DNA from: Methylococcales symbiont of Hymedesmia sp. n. MRB-2018
Lineage (GTDB): Bacteria > Pseudomonadota > Gammaproteobacteria > Methylococcales > Methylomonadaceae
Assembly: GCA_003666385.1 (NCBI GenBank)
Contig: QPIN01000048.1
Coordinates: 1 to 48,975 of the forward strand
Direction of reading: 5' to 3'
Length of the DNA: 48,975 nucleotides
The notes under the pieces are model-generated. The model searched no databases and was not told where the DNA came from. It worked only from the letters and a program-made list of their open reading frames with translations. Below, in pieces: positions 31,591-40,195 of the stretch. How positions within the stretch are numbered: position 1 is the stretch's first letter; the number at the start of each line of letters is the position of its first letter. Both the position numbers and the translations under genes were made by a program.

Positions 31591-33954
31591 TTAAGCCACT
31601 CGATAAATTTCTAATTCCAACTCACCCAGCGCTTGTAAATACCCAATTTTACCGCCAAACAAATCAACAATTTCTAGTGGTGATCCGAAGGTGTTTAGTG
31701 GTTGGACTTGGAGGATTTTCATATCCTCAATATTCTCAATACCCTCATCGGCGTATTTATCTAACAGGGTTTCTAGCACTTTGCGGGCTTGTTCGCTGTA
31801 TTTGGTGAAATAATTGCGTTTTTTGACATTATTAACTCGCTCGGCTCTGGTTAGGGGCGGTTGGTCAAAGGCGGTGTGGCAGATTAAATCAAAAATATCC
31901 ATTTCTTTATCAACTGCAGCTTTGAAGTCGGCAAACACGATGCCTTGCTCGGTTAGTTGTTCGATAATGGTTTGTTTTTTGTCGGCAGCATTCCATTTTT
32001 GTAAAAAGTCATCTAATGAGTGATATTGCTCTTGTACTTTTTGGCGCGTGTAATCTTTTAAACTGGCAGTGATGAGTTTGCCGTTTGCATCTAAATATTG
32101 TATGCGTTCGTTAAGGATTGCCACATTTACGCCATTGACATAATATTTTGCAACAGGTTCTTGAATTATATCGCCGCCCTCAATAATCTCTGCTGGTGTA
32201 AAAATAATTTCCTCACCATTTTCATCAATAATCTGCGTATCTTCATCAGACAAAATTGCCTCATCTTCGCCTATTTCTTTAATTTTTATTGGATCGCCGT
32301 CAAAATCAGGGTCGGCAAATAAATTGGTTACCCCTCTAAAATCCATAATGGTAAAAAAAGTTTTGCCAAAATTTTCGTTGATACGTGTGCCACGCCCAAT
32401 AATTTGCTTAAATTCTGTCATTGAAGCGATATTGCTATCCAGCACAATCAATTTACAAGTTTGTGCATCCACGCCTGTGGTCATCAATTTTGAGGTGGTG
32501 GCAATCACGGGGTATGGTTCCTCAGGGTCAATAAAATTATCCAACTCATTTTTACCCGCCTGATTATCGCCAGTGATTTGCATAATGTATTTATCGTTGA
32601 TTTTTACTTGTTCAATATTTTCATTGATAAGTGCAGCTCGCATCCCTTGGGCGTGTTCTATATCAACGCAAAATACAATGGTTTTATCAAACGGCGTGCC
32701 ATTGGTATTTAAAAATTCGGTGATTTTTTGTGCCACCTTTTTTCGCCGTTCTTCAATGACGATATTTTTATCAAAATCCTTGCTGTTATAAAGTCTATCC
32801 TCTACTAAATTACCCTGTTTATCGGTAAAACCTTTGGGCGGTCGCCAATCTTCTAGGTCAATATTCAAGCCCACTCGCAAGACTTTATACGGCGCTAAAA
32901 AGCCATCCTCAATGCCTTGTTTTAGGCTGTAAGTGTAAATCGGGTCGCCAAAATAATCACTGCTAGAAATCTGCTTGGTTTCCTTGGGCGTTGCGGTCAA
33001 ACCGATATGGGTAGCGGTTGTGAAATAATCCAAAATCTCACGCCAAGCACTATCATCTTTAGCACTGCCACGGTGGCATTCGTCAATCACAATTAAATCA
33101 AAAAACGCTGGGCTGAATTTTCGATAAGCATCTTTTTCTGCGTCATAATTGGTCAAACCTTGATACAAGGCGAGATAAATCTCATAAGATTTGTCTATAT
33201 TCTTATGTTTGATAACCGTCATTTTGTCTTTAAAATGGCGAAAATCCCCGCGCATCGTTTGGTCAATCAACACATTTCTATCGGCTAAAAACAAAATGCG
33301 TTTTTTGGTTTTACTTTGCCATAAGCGGTGGATAATTTGAAAGGCGGTATAGGTTTTTCCCGTGCCAGTTGCCATGGTTAATAAAATACGATTTTGCCCT
33401 TTAGCAATGGCTTCAACACTACGATTGATGGCGATTTGTTGGTAATATCTGGGTCGTCTATCCGTGCCGTCAAAAAAATAATCTTGGGCGGATATTCTTA
33501 TTTGTTCTGGTGTGTTAATGCCTTTATATTGTTGGTATCGTTGCCATAATTGTTCAGGTGTGGGAAATTCATCGAGGCTTAATTGTTGCTCAATTTTGCC
33601 GTTAGTTGCCGATTTATTATGCTCAAAAAAACCATCACCATTACTGCTATAAACCGAAGGAATGTCTAAAATTTGGGCATAATCTAGGGCTTGTTGAATG
33701 CCTGAATTGAGTGATAACTTATTGTTTTTTGCCTCAATAATGGCAATGGGAATATTGGGCTTGTAGTAGAGAATATAATCGGCTTTTTTGCCCTTGCCTC
33801 GCAAGGTCAAATTACCTTTAACAAAAATCCGCCCATCCGTAAAAAACACCTCTCGGCGAATTTGCGCTTGCTCATTCCAACCTGATTTTAATAATGCAGG
33901 GGTGATGAATTTTGCTTTAATATCGGATTCTGATAATTGTTTCTTAGTAGTCAT
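31591..33954 (-). CDS. hsdR: Type I restriction enzyme subunit R
   Basis: I start it at ATG 33954 (M-T-T-K-K-Q-L-S-E-S-D-I-K), giving 787 residues. The longer frame to 34128 would run over the hicB-type gene and has no family match. The N-terminal nuclease domain has G-K-K-A-D-Y-I-L-Y-Y and A-I-I-E-A-K (D and E-x-K). The SF2 translocase follows, with Walker A ATGTGKT near 241-247, V-I-D-E-C-H-R as motif II and L-T-A-T-P as motif III. L-M-T-T-G-V-D-A-Q-T and I-G-R-G-T-R are motifs V and VI. HsdR cuts unmodified DNA after ATP-driven translocation with HsdM and HsdS. Intact as sequenced. Confidence 0.93.
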   Translation of the reverse strand: MTTKKQLSESDIKAKFITPALLKSGWNEQAQIRREVFFTDGRIFVKGNLTLRGKGKKADYILYYKPNIPIAIIEAKNNKLSLNSGIQQALDYAQILDIPSVYSSNGDGFFEHNKSATNGKIEQQLSLDEFPTPEQLWQRYQQYKGINTPEQIRISAQDYFFDGTDRRPRYYQQIAINRSVEAIAKGQNRILLTMATGTGKTYTAFQIIHRLWQSKTKKRILFLADRNVLIDQTMRGDFRHFKDKMTVIKHKNIDKSYEIYLALYQGLTNYDAEKDAYRKFSPAFFDLIVIDECHRGSAKDDSAWREILDYFTTATHIGLTATPKETKQISSSDYFGDPIYTYSLKQGIEDGFLAPYKVLRVGLNIDLEDWRPPKGFTDKQGNLVEDRLYNSKDFDKNIVIEERRKKVAQKITEFLNTNGTPFDKTIVFCVDIEHAQGMRAALINENIEQVKINDKYIMQITGDNQAGKNELDNFIDPEEPYPVIATTSKLMTTGVDAQTCKLIVLDSNIASMTEFKQIIGRGTRINENFGKTFFTIMDFRGVTNLFADPDFDGDPIKIKEIGEDEAILSDEDTQIIDENGEEIIFTPAEIIEGGDIIQEPVAKYYVNGVNVAILNERIQYLDANGKLITASLKDYTRQKVQEQYHSLDDFLQKWNAADKKQTIIEQLTEQGIVFADFKAAVDKEMDIFDLICHTAFDQPPLTRAERVNNVKKRNYFTKYSEQARKVLETLLDKYADEGIENIEDMKILQVQPLNTFGSPLEIVDLFGGKIGYLQALGELELEIYRVA

Positions 33955-33967
33955 AATTTTTAAGCCG

Positions 33968-34288
33968 TTAATTCTCAGCAAGTGCCTTTTTAACCACATA
34001 AGCGTTGATTGACATACCCATTGCTTTTGAGTGATGCGCAATAATTGCATGCTCACTCGGCTGCATACGCACCATAAACTTACCTGAGTAAGGTTTATTA
34101 GGCTGTGTGCCACGCTGTGCACAAGCATCTAAATAAAAATCAATACTCTCACGAAACTTGGTTTGTAGTTCTTGTGTGTTCAGCCCATCAAAACCAATAA
34201 TCGCCTTAATCCCTTGAACCCTGCCAACAATGATTTTATCTAGCTCGTCATATTCCAATGTTGCCGTATATCCCTTATATTCCATCAT
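33968..34288 (-). CDS. hicB: HicB-family antitoxin inside hsd locus
   Basis: A 106-residue protein. Y-K-G-Y-T-A-T-L-E-Y-D-E-L-D-K-I-I-V-G-R-V-Q-G-I is the HicB N-terminal strand pattern. The C-terminal K-F-M-V-R-M-Q-P-S-E-H, then A-K-A-M-G-M-S-I-N-A-Y-V, is an Arc-type ribbon-helix-helix DNA-binding domain. It would neutralise the neighbouring HicA-like toxin and repress the pair. The gene follows hicA by 1 base and ends 13 bases before hsdR, so it may be part of the restriction operon. Confidence 0.87.
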   Translation of the reverse strand: MMEYKGYTATLEYDELDKIIVGRVQGIKAIIGFDGLNTQELQTKFRESIDFYLDACAQRGTQPNKPYSGKFMVRMQPSEHAIIAHHSKAMGMSINAYVVKKALAEN

Positions 34289-34289
34289 A

Positions 34290-34538
34290 TTACACCTCGC
34301 CTATTTCAATTAAAAATTCACGAACAAGTTTAACTCTATAACGCAATGACTCTTTAGATGGATGCGGACGATGAATACTTAATTCGCTTTGCTTTTTATA
34401 AAAGGCAACCTTAGAACCTGCACCCTCTATCACATCCAGCCCCTCTATTTTTCTTAGCATTTTCTCAATATCCGCCCAATGAATGCCAGAATTTATTGGG
34501 TTTTGAAAAATCTTTGCGAGTAGTTTTTTATCATTCAT
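34290..34538 (-). CDS. hicA: HicA-family toxin inside hsd locus
   Basis: An 82-residue protein: I-H-W-A-D-I-E-K-M-L near 19-28, G-A-G-S-K-V-A-F-Y near 39-47, then I-H-R-P-H-P-S-K-E near 54-62 and V-R-E-F-L-I-E-I-G at the end. The dsRBD-like HicA pattern is present, with serine in the position where the small HicA proteins have G-S-H, and histidines in R-P-H-P. Catalysis by a histidine elsewhere is possible. The toxin gene comes first, before hicB. A perfect palindrome upstream at 34547-34563 is a likely operator. Confidence 0.82.
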   Translation of the reverse strand: MNDKKLLAKIFQNPINSGIHWADIEKMLRKIEGLDVIEGAGSKVAFYKKQSELSIHRPHPSKESLRYRVKLVREFLIEIGEV

Positions 34539-34546
34539 GGGGATAT

Positions 34547-34563
34547 GATACTATAATAGTATC
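34547..34563 (-). promoter_or_regulatory. Probable hicAB operator/promoter palindrome
   Basis: GATACTATAATAGTATC is a 17-base palindrome 9 bases upstream of the hicA start. On the minus strand TTGACT lies just upstream and TATCAT follows 16 bases later, a promoter-like pair that the palindrome overlaps. A ribbon-helix-helix HicB could bind here to repress the pair. Confidence 0.6.
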
Positions 34564-34568
34564 AAAAG

Positions 34569-35936
34569 TCAAATGGGTTGCTCTGCTTGAGTAAAAGCCT
34601 CTTTTAACACCGCTTGCATTAATTGTTCGGCGTAGATTTGATTGGCAGTGATTTGGGTTTGTAGTTTATCGCAGATATTAAGTAGTTTTTCAACTTTGGC
34701 GACTATGGTTTTTTGTTCTTGGGTGGATGGCATTGGGATTAACCACGATATAAGAGCAGAAATTCCTATATTTGCTTGATTTGCCGAACCTGTGGCAGTA
34801 GAAAATATTTGATCAAGCAATCGATTATTTTTTAAACAATAATCATAATATTTTAAAGAAACATATTTATTAAACCTTAAGCACCCAACCCTTTGATTTA
34901 GATACAACTCTCTATCTTTAAAATGTAATTCATTTAATAACACTGTATAACAATAATCTCTCTTTCCTCGTGTTCCAGTCATTGTTATTAATATATCACC
35001 TTGCTTTAGTTTAGCACTCCTTGCTTTATTTGCCGTTTTTTCATCAATATAAACAGAATTTCTTTCTAAGCGAACATGGTAAGGTCTTATATTTCCTAAT
35101 CTAAGAACCTGCTTTTCGCCGTATTTTTTAAATAAAGAACTTTTAAATGAGTGCCCTCCAAGAATTTCACTAAGAATATCATTCAACCGACACCAGACCC
35201 ACCCATCAGGCAATTTAAACGGTTTTTCATCCTCGCTAATCGCTGGCAATGGTTTTTGTGCTTTGATTTTTTTGTCTTTTATCAGTTGTTGTTTTTCGGC
35301 TTGAATGCGTTTTAATAATTCGCTGGCAGGTTCGGTATTTGGATTTTTCACTCGCCAATCTTGGGTGAGTTTGCCCTCAATCGCTTCTTGTAAAATCTGC
35401 TGACGCAGATTTTTAAGCAAAATTTGTTGCTGAGCAATTTCTTGCTTTAATTCGTTTTCTTCGGTTTCTATGGCTTTGAGTTTTTTAACAATTATTTTTT
35501 GTTCTTTAATATCTGGTAGGTTAATTTCAAGTGGCAATAGGTGCTTGGGCTTAATCTCTGTTTTGATGCCACCTTTAACCTGTTCTTGTAATAATTTAAC
35601 GAATTCGGCACTCTTTAAAAACCGCTTAAAATAACTAACATTAATTTTCTTTTCATCAAATGTATAAGACGAATAATGAATAGTGGCAACGATATTTTTA
35701 TCACCACGATAAATGCCCATCGCCCCTTTTGCAACATTGATGCCTGAAATAACCAAATCATCGGGACAAATTAAAATCATCTTGGTGTTACTGGGTTTTT
35801 GGGCAATATGAAAATTGCCTGAAAAATCAATTTTATTGATACGGCTCAATCCAGTGATTTTTTCATCATTCGGCTGGTATTTTTCTTTTCGCTCAAATAG
35901 GAACTCCCCAACCCTAACTTTTTGCCATTGTGTCAT
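34569..35936 (-). CDS. hsdS: Type I restriction enzyme specificity subunit S
   Basis: A 455-residue HsdS with two target-recognition domains (about 1-150 and 225-390), each followed by a helical spacer. The first spacer has E-E-N-E-L-K-Q-E-I-A-Q-Q-Q and I-L-Q-E-A-I-E-G-K-L-T-Q-D-W; the second ends L-M-Q-A-V-L-K-E-A-F. P-D-G-W-V-W-C-R-L near 228 starts the second domain as usual. It sets the recognition sequence of the HsdM/HsdR complex. First gene of the locus in transcription order. Its ATG overlaps the stop of a glcE-like tail, whose GGGAG serves as ribosome-binding site, as at drmA. Confidence 0.9.
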   Translation of the reverse strand: MTQWQKVRVGEFLFERKEKYQPNDEKITGLSRINKIDFSGNFHIAQKPSNTKMILICPDDLVISGINVAKGAMGIYRGDKNIVATIHYSSYTFDEKKINVSYFKRFLKSAEFVKLLQEQVKGGIKTEIKPKHLLPLEINLPDIKEQKIIVKKLKAIETEENELKQEIAQQQILLKNLRQQILQEAIEGKLTQDWRVKNPNTEPASELLKRIQAEKQQLIKDKKIKAQKPLPAISEDEKPFKLPDGWVWCRLNDILSEILGGHSFKSSLFKKYGEKQVLRLGNIRPYHVRLERNSVYIDEKTANKARSAKLKQGDILITMTGTRGKRDYCYTVLLNELHFKDRELYLNQRVGCLRFNKYVSLKYYDYCLKNNRLLDQIFSTATGSANQANIGISALISWLIPMPSTQEQKTIVAKVEKLLNICDKLQTQITANQIYAEQLMQAVLKEAFTQAEQPI

Positions 35937-36012
35937 TTAAAAATACTCCCAGGGTCAAACACTGTTTTTAATTTTTGCTCAATTTTTTTAAAATAGTGAG
36001 CTGTTTTTTTGA
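35933..36012 (-). pseudogene. GlcE-like C-terminal tail fused to hsdS leader
   Basis: On the minus strand the frame reads A-H-Y-F-K-K-I-E-Q-K-L-K-T-V-F-D-P-G-S-I-F-K then TGA, overlapping the hsdS start as ATGA. It matches the end of the glcE remnant before drmA (I-E-Q-K-L-K-W-V-F-D-P-R-R-I-F). Only about 25 codons remain. It also supplies the GGGAG ribosome-binding site for hsdS. Confidence 0.62.
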
Positions 36013-36031
36013 CTCTCTAAAAATAAAAATT

Positions 36032-36300
36032 CTATTCAGACATTTCATATTTATACATTTTTTCAACCCGTGTAGTGCGCCCTATATTAAGCCGTTTAGT
36101 GGCGAGCAACACTATTACATTCGTCTGGGGCTTGTTGAATACGTCAGCTCCAAGTTACTTAAATAATCTTTTAGATCAATCCCTTGATCAGGTATTTTAG
36201 CAGTCGGAGACGACCAGATTGTATCCTTTTCTATTTCTAGCGTTGCAATGACAGCATCAATGACTTTACTGTTGTCAAAAAATCTGTTTTTTCAATCTCT
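36032..36300 (-). pseudogene. Sigma-54 activator C-terminus, FleQ/FlrA-like, multiply frameshifted
   Basis: Three minus-strand frames in order give V-I-D-A-V-I-A-T-L-E-I-E, then K-I-P-D-Q-G-I-D-L-K-D-Y-L-S-N-L-E, then R-I-Q-Q-A-P-D-E-C-N-S-V-A-R-H, then T-K-R-L-N-I-G-R-T-T-R-V-E-K-M-Y-K-Y-E-M. This is the Fis-type helix-turn-helix end of FleQ/FlrA-like flagellar or polysaccharide regulators, with at least two frame changes. The TAG is at 36032-36034. The ATPase domain is absent. It lies at the right border of the defence island and is probably a relic of the pre-island chromosome. Confidence 0.68.
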
Positions 36301-36427
36301 GTAAAATTTTTTTAATGTTGATCTACTTAACGATTTTTTTATTTGTAAAAAAACGGAATCAATACTTGACAAATTTTTTTCAACATAGACACTAGAGGTC
36401 TGTTTAATAAAAAAATGAGTTCCCTTC

Positions 36428-37675
36428 TTGAACAACATTCCTCTCGATATACTGTTTGCTATACTCGCCGCACTATTACTACTTTCTGCTTTTTTTTCTG
36501 GTTCTGAAACCGCGTTAATGACTCTTAATCGTTATCGCTTACAACACTTGGTAAAACAAAAACATAAAGGAGCCATAAAAGCTTTTAAATTATTACAACG
36601 TCCCGACCGACTAATGGGGCTGATTCTTTTGGGTAATAACTTTGTCAACATTATGGCCTCATCTTTGGCGACTATTATTGCTATCCGCTTGGGCGGTGAA
36701 CAAGCAATTCTTGCTTCTACCGCGTTATTGACACTCGCTGTTTTAATTTTTTCTGAAGTGACACCTAAAACTTTAGCCGCTATCAAACCTGAAATATTGG
36801 CATACCCTGCCGCTTGGATTTATACACCACTATTAAAGTTGTTTTATCCCTTTGTCTGGGCAGTCAACCTGATTTCTAATCTTTTATTAAGAATTGTTGG
36901 CATTAATGCTGCCAAACATAAACAAAGCACACTCAATAAAGATGAATTAAAAAGCATTGTTTCTGATACAAAAGATTTAATGCCTGCAAGGTACCAAAAT
37001 ATGTTGTTGGGGATTTTAGATCTTGAGTCTGCATCCATTGAAGATATTATGACACCTCGGAATGAAATCGTAGGACTCGACCTAGAGTCGCCTTTAGAAT
37101 CCGTTATTAAACAACTACAAACTAGCCCTCATACGATACTACCTGTTTACAAGAAAAGTATTGATCGGATCATTGGCTTTTTACATTTAAGATCCATTCT
37201 TTCACTCATTAATCAACCAGGCTTTGATAAACAAAGTATTACTGACAAGCTCGACAAACCTTTTTTTATTCCTGAAAGTACTCCGCTACACAAACAAATA
37301 CAAAACTTTAAGGCAGAAAAACTTCGTGTGGGTTTGGTGATTGATGAATACGGTGATGTGCAAGGATTAGTTACTCTTGATGACTTACTCCAGGTTATTG
37401 TTGGAGAGCTTATTACTGAGGAAGTAGCGGATGTTCATATAGAAAAAGATGGTAGTTATATAGTTGATGGCAGTGTCACTGTCCGTGATCTTAATCGTAT
37501 TACTCAATGGGCCTTACCCATCAAAGGACCAAAAACATTGAATGGTCTCATTATTGAATATATGGAAACCATCCCTAAAGCAGGTATCAGTCTTGAATTA
37601 CACGGCTATCGTCTTGAAATAATGAAATGTGATGAAAATACTATTAAATTAGTCAAATTTTATCCTGAAAAATAG
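36428..37675 (+). CDS. CorC/CNNM-type (DUF21 + CBS) membrane protein
   Basis: A 415-residue protein starting at TTG 36428 (M-N-N-I-P-L-D-I-L-F); an in-frame stop lies just upstream, so no ATG start is available. Residues 1-145 are a DUF21 domain with several membrane segments and the conserved F-F-S-G-S-E-T-A-L-M. Two CBS domains follow (about 205-325: I-M-T-P-R-N-E-I-V-G and V-I-D-E-Y-G-D-V-Q-G-L-V), then a CorC/HlyC C-terminal domain (from about 335). The family is linked to magnesium or cobalt export (YfjD/PaeA/CorC group). The gene is intact and marks the return to core genome. A TTGACA at about 36376 may be its -35 box. Confidence 0.9.
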   Translation: MNNIPLDILFAILAALLLLSAFFSGSETALMTLNRYRLQHLVKQKHKGAIKAFKLLQRPDRLMGLILLGNNFVNIMASSLATIIAIRLGGEQAILASTALLTLAVLIFSEVTPKTLAAIKPEILAYPAAWIYTPLLKLFYPFVWAVNLISNLLLRIVGINAAKHKQSTLNKDELKSIVSDTKDLMPARYQNMLLGILDLESASIEDIMTPRNEIVGLDLESPLESVIKQLQTSPHTILPVYKKSIDRIIGFLHLRSILSLINQPGFDKQSITDKLDKPFFIPESTPLHKQIQNFKAEKLRVGLVIDEYGDVQGLVTLDDLLQVIVGELITEEVADVHIEKDGSYIVDGSVTVRDLNRITQWALPIKGPKTLNGLIIEYMETIPKAGISLELHGYRLEIMKCDENTIKLVKFYPEK

Positions 37676-37750
37676 CATCTAAGAATACAAACGGTTAGTT
37701 GTGTGTGCAGAGGAACACAAAAATTTGAACAAGTTCTTAGGACTGAGGAT

Positions 37751-39115
37751 TTAAAGAACGGCTAATGCTTCAAGCACTGTTGACACGGCATTAATTTCTA
37801 TATTTTTAGGACTTACTTTTGGTGCATTTCCTTGCGGGATAATGGCTCTTTTAAAACCGTGTTTCGCAGCTTCATTTAATCTTGCAAATCCATTTGCAAC
37901 GGGTCGCACCTCACCATTCAAACCTATTTCCCCAAAAAAAACCACATCAACAGGAATAATTTTATCTTTCAGACTAGAGACAATGCCAACAATAATCGCT
38001 AAATCTGAAGCTGTCTCTGTGACCTTTATACCTCCCACTACATTGGCATAAATCTCATCATTTGAAGTCATTATACCTGCATGACGTGTTAATACAGCTA
38101 ACAACATTGCCAATCTATTTTGATCTAAACCTACCGCTAAACGCCGAGGGTTTCCATACTGACTTTCCGTTACCAGGGCTTGTATTTCAACCAATAAAGG
38201 TCGAGTACCTTCCCATAAAACAGTAACAACACTCCCAGAACTCGGTTTATCTGATCGTGATAGAAACATTGCAGAAGGGTTTTTAACCTCTTTAAGTCCA
38301 TTAGCCGTCATAGAAAAAAAACCCAGCTCACCGACACTGCCAAAGCGATTTTTATCAGAGCGCATAACTCGATATCGTGAATCATCCGTTGATGATAAAA
38401 TCACTTGCACATCAACAATATGGCTCAATGTCATTGGCCCTGCTAAAGATTGGTCTTTAGTCACATGCCCCACCATAAAAATGGAGGTATTATTTCTTTT
38501 TGCATATTGGGCAAGGTAACTAGCCGCCTCTCTAACCTGAGAAACAGAACCCGGCGCGCTTTCAGAATCACTTGAATACATCACTTGAATAGAATCAATA
38601 ATCAATAATGCTGGCTTCTCAATTTCCAAACAATCACAAATCTTTTGCACTGACGTTTCAGCTAACATTTTTATTGAGTGGCTATCTAATTCTAGTCTGT
38701 GTGCTCGTTCAGCTATCTGTTGCAGAGATTCTTCACCTGACACATATAATACCGATAATCCCTTTGCTGCTGCACTTGCAATAGTCTGCAATAGAAGTGT
38801 GCTTTTACCTGCTCCAGGCGCACCGCCTATCAAAACCACACTGCCATTAACAATCCCACCACCAAGGACACGATCAAATTCAGCATATCCAGTAGAAATT
38901 CTTTCTGCTTGTGTCAAATCTACATGGGATAACAGCTTAATCTCAGAATTTCCAGCAGCATAGCCTGATAAATTGACTTTATTTTTTTTATTAGAACCCA
39001 AACGAATCTCTTTGATGACATTCCATTCACCACATGCTGTACATTGACCAGCCCAACGTGGTGAATCAGCACCACATTCTGTACAAACATAAGCTGTGGA
39101 TTGTTTTTTAACCAT
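37751..39115 (-). CDS. radA: DNA repair protein RadA
   Basis: A 454-residue protein. An N-terminal zinc finger, C-T-E-C-G then C-T-A-C-G (residues 10-34), precedes a RecA-like ATPase with Walker A GGAPGAGKST near 97-106 and the RadA-specific K-N-R-F-G near 256-260. The C-terminal Lon-protease-like domain ends the protein. RadA drives branch migration at D-loops during recombination. It follows alr by 9 bases and dnaB-alr by overlap, so the three form an operon. Confidence 0.96.
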   Translation of the reverse strand: MVKKQSTAYVCTECGADSPRWAGQCTACGEWNVIKEIRLGSNKKNKVNLSGYAAGNSEIKLLSHVDLTQAERISTGYAEFDRVLGGGIVNGSVVLIGGAPGAGKSTLLLQTIASAAAKGLSVLYVSGEESLQQIAERAHRLELDSHSIKMLAETSVQKICDCLEIEKPALLIIDSIQVMYSSDSESAPGSVSQVREAASYLAQYAKRNNTSIFMVGHVTKDQSLAGPMTLSHIVDVQVILSSTDDSRYRVMRSDKNRFGSVGELGFFSMTANGLKEVKNPSAMFLSRSDKPSSGSVVTVLWEGTRPLLVEIQALVTESQYGNPRRLAVGLDQNRLAMLLAVLTRHAGIMTSNDEIYANVVGGIKVTETASDLAIIVGIVSSLKDKIIPVDVVFFGEIGLNGEVRPVANGFARLNEAAKHGFKRAIIPQGNAPKVSPKNIEINAVSTVLEALAVL

Positions 39116-39124
39116 ATTTTTTCA

Positions 39125-40195
39125 TCAAATAATTCTAATATCAACGCGTTGAGTAATGCCACATATAAGAGTATATGGAATAGTGTCAGCATATCTAGCA
39201 ATTTCTTCAACTAACAAGCCTTGCCCCCATAGGGTAACTGGATCACCAACTTTTACCTGCGCCAACTCAGTCAAATCAATTGTTATCATATCCATTGAAA
39301 CTCGACCCACTAAGGGAACTCTTATTCCATTAACTAATACGGGGGTTCCATTTCTTGCATGTCTAGGATAACCATCACCATATCCTATCGCTACCACACC
39401 AAGCTTGGTACTTTCTTTACTTATCCATGTTCCTGAATAGCCGACAGGTTCACCTAAGTTAATATGTTTAATAGCAATTAATTTAGAATGTAAACTCATT
39501 ACAGGCTTCAATTCTGATTTCTTATCCCCAGCAAAGGGTGAAACACCATATAACATAATACCTGGACGCACCCAGTCTGCTAATGAATCAGGACAAGCAA
39601 GAATTGCTGCTGAATTTGCAATACTTTGCTCTCCATCGAGGGTATTAACAATTTCCTTAAACGTTGATATTTGCTTTAAGGTGATTTCTTTATTGCTATC
39701 ATTTGCATTAGAAAGATGTGTCATCAAAGCAAATGGTTTATTGACACTAAGGCATTGCCATAGCCTTTGATAGGCGGCGTGATAGGATTTAATATTAAAC
39801 CCCAGCCTATTCATCCCAACATTAAGCTTCAGCCATATTGAAATTTTACCCTTCCCTTTCTGATTTTCTATAATTTCCAGCTGATGTTGTGAATGAATAA
39901 CCGCTTCTAAATCATATTTAATAAGGTCATTTAATTCTTGCTCACAAACAAATCCTGCTAAAACAGTAATTCTTTGACTAAACCCTGCTTGTCTTAATTG
40001 TATTCCTTCATCAGGTCTTGCTACAGCTAATGCATCTACACTCTCTAATGCCTTTGCAACAGTTACCAAGCCATGTCCATATCCATTTGCTTTGATAACA
40101 GCCATAACCTTACTTGCTGGAGCATAACGAGTAACAACCGATAGGTTATGCTTTATTGCAGTTGTATCAATGACTGCATAGGTGATTGCTGACAC
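39125..40195 (-). CDS. alr: Alanine racemase
   Basis: A 356-residue PLP enzyme. V-M-A-V-I-K-A-N-G-Y-G-H-G near 29-41 carries the PLP lysine; G-V-S-P-F lies near 217, and G-R-V-S-M-D-M-I-T-I-D near 290 follows the usual C-terminal barrel with the second catalytic tyrosine in V-G-Y-S-G-T-W near 250. It makes D-alanine for peptidoglycan. The start shares one base with the dnaB stop. The dnaB-alr-radA order is common in gammaproteobacteria. Confidence 0.96.
   Translation of the reverse strand: MSAITYAVIDTTAIKHNLSVVTRYAPASKVMAVIKANGYGHGLVTVAKALESVDALAVARPDEGIQLRQAGFSQRITVLAGFVCEQELNDLIKYDLEAVIHSQHQLEIIENQKGKGKISIWLKLNVGMNRLGFNIKSYHAAYQRLWQCLSVNKPFALMTHLSNANDSNKEITLKQISTFKEIVNTLDGEQSIANSAAILACPDSLADWVRPGIMLYGVSPFAGDKKSELKPVMSLHSKLIAIKHINLGEPVGYSGTWISKESTKLGVVAIGYGDGYPRHARNGTPVLVNGIRVPLVGRVSMDMITIDLTELAQVKVGDPVTLWGQGLLVEEIARYADTIPYTLICGITQRVDIRII

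Noticed and set aside
33955-34128. N-terminal extension of hsdR to 34128
   Set aside because: The extra 58 codons overlap hicB out of frame and lack hsdR similarity; the ATG at 33954 is the family start.
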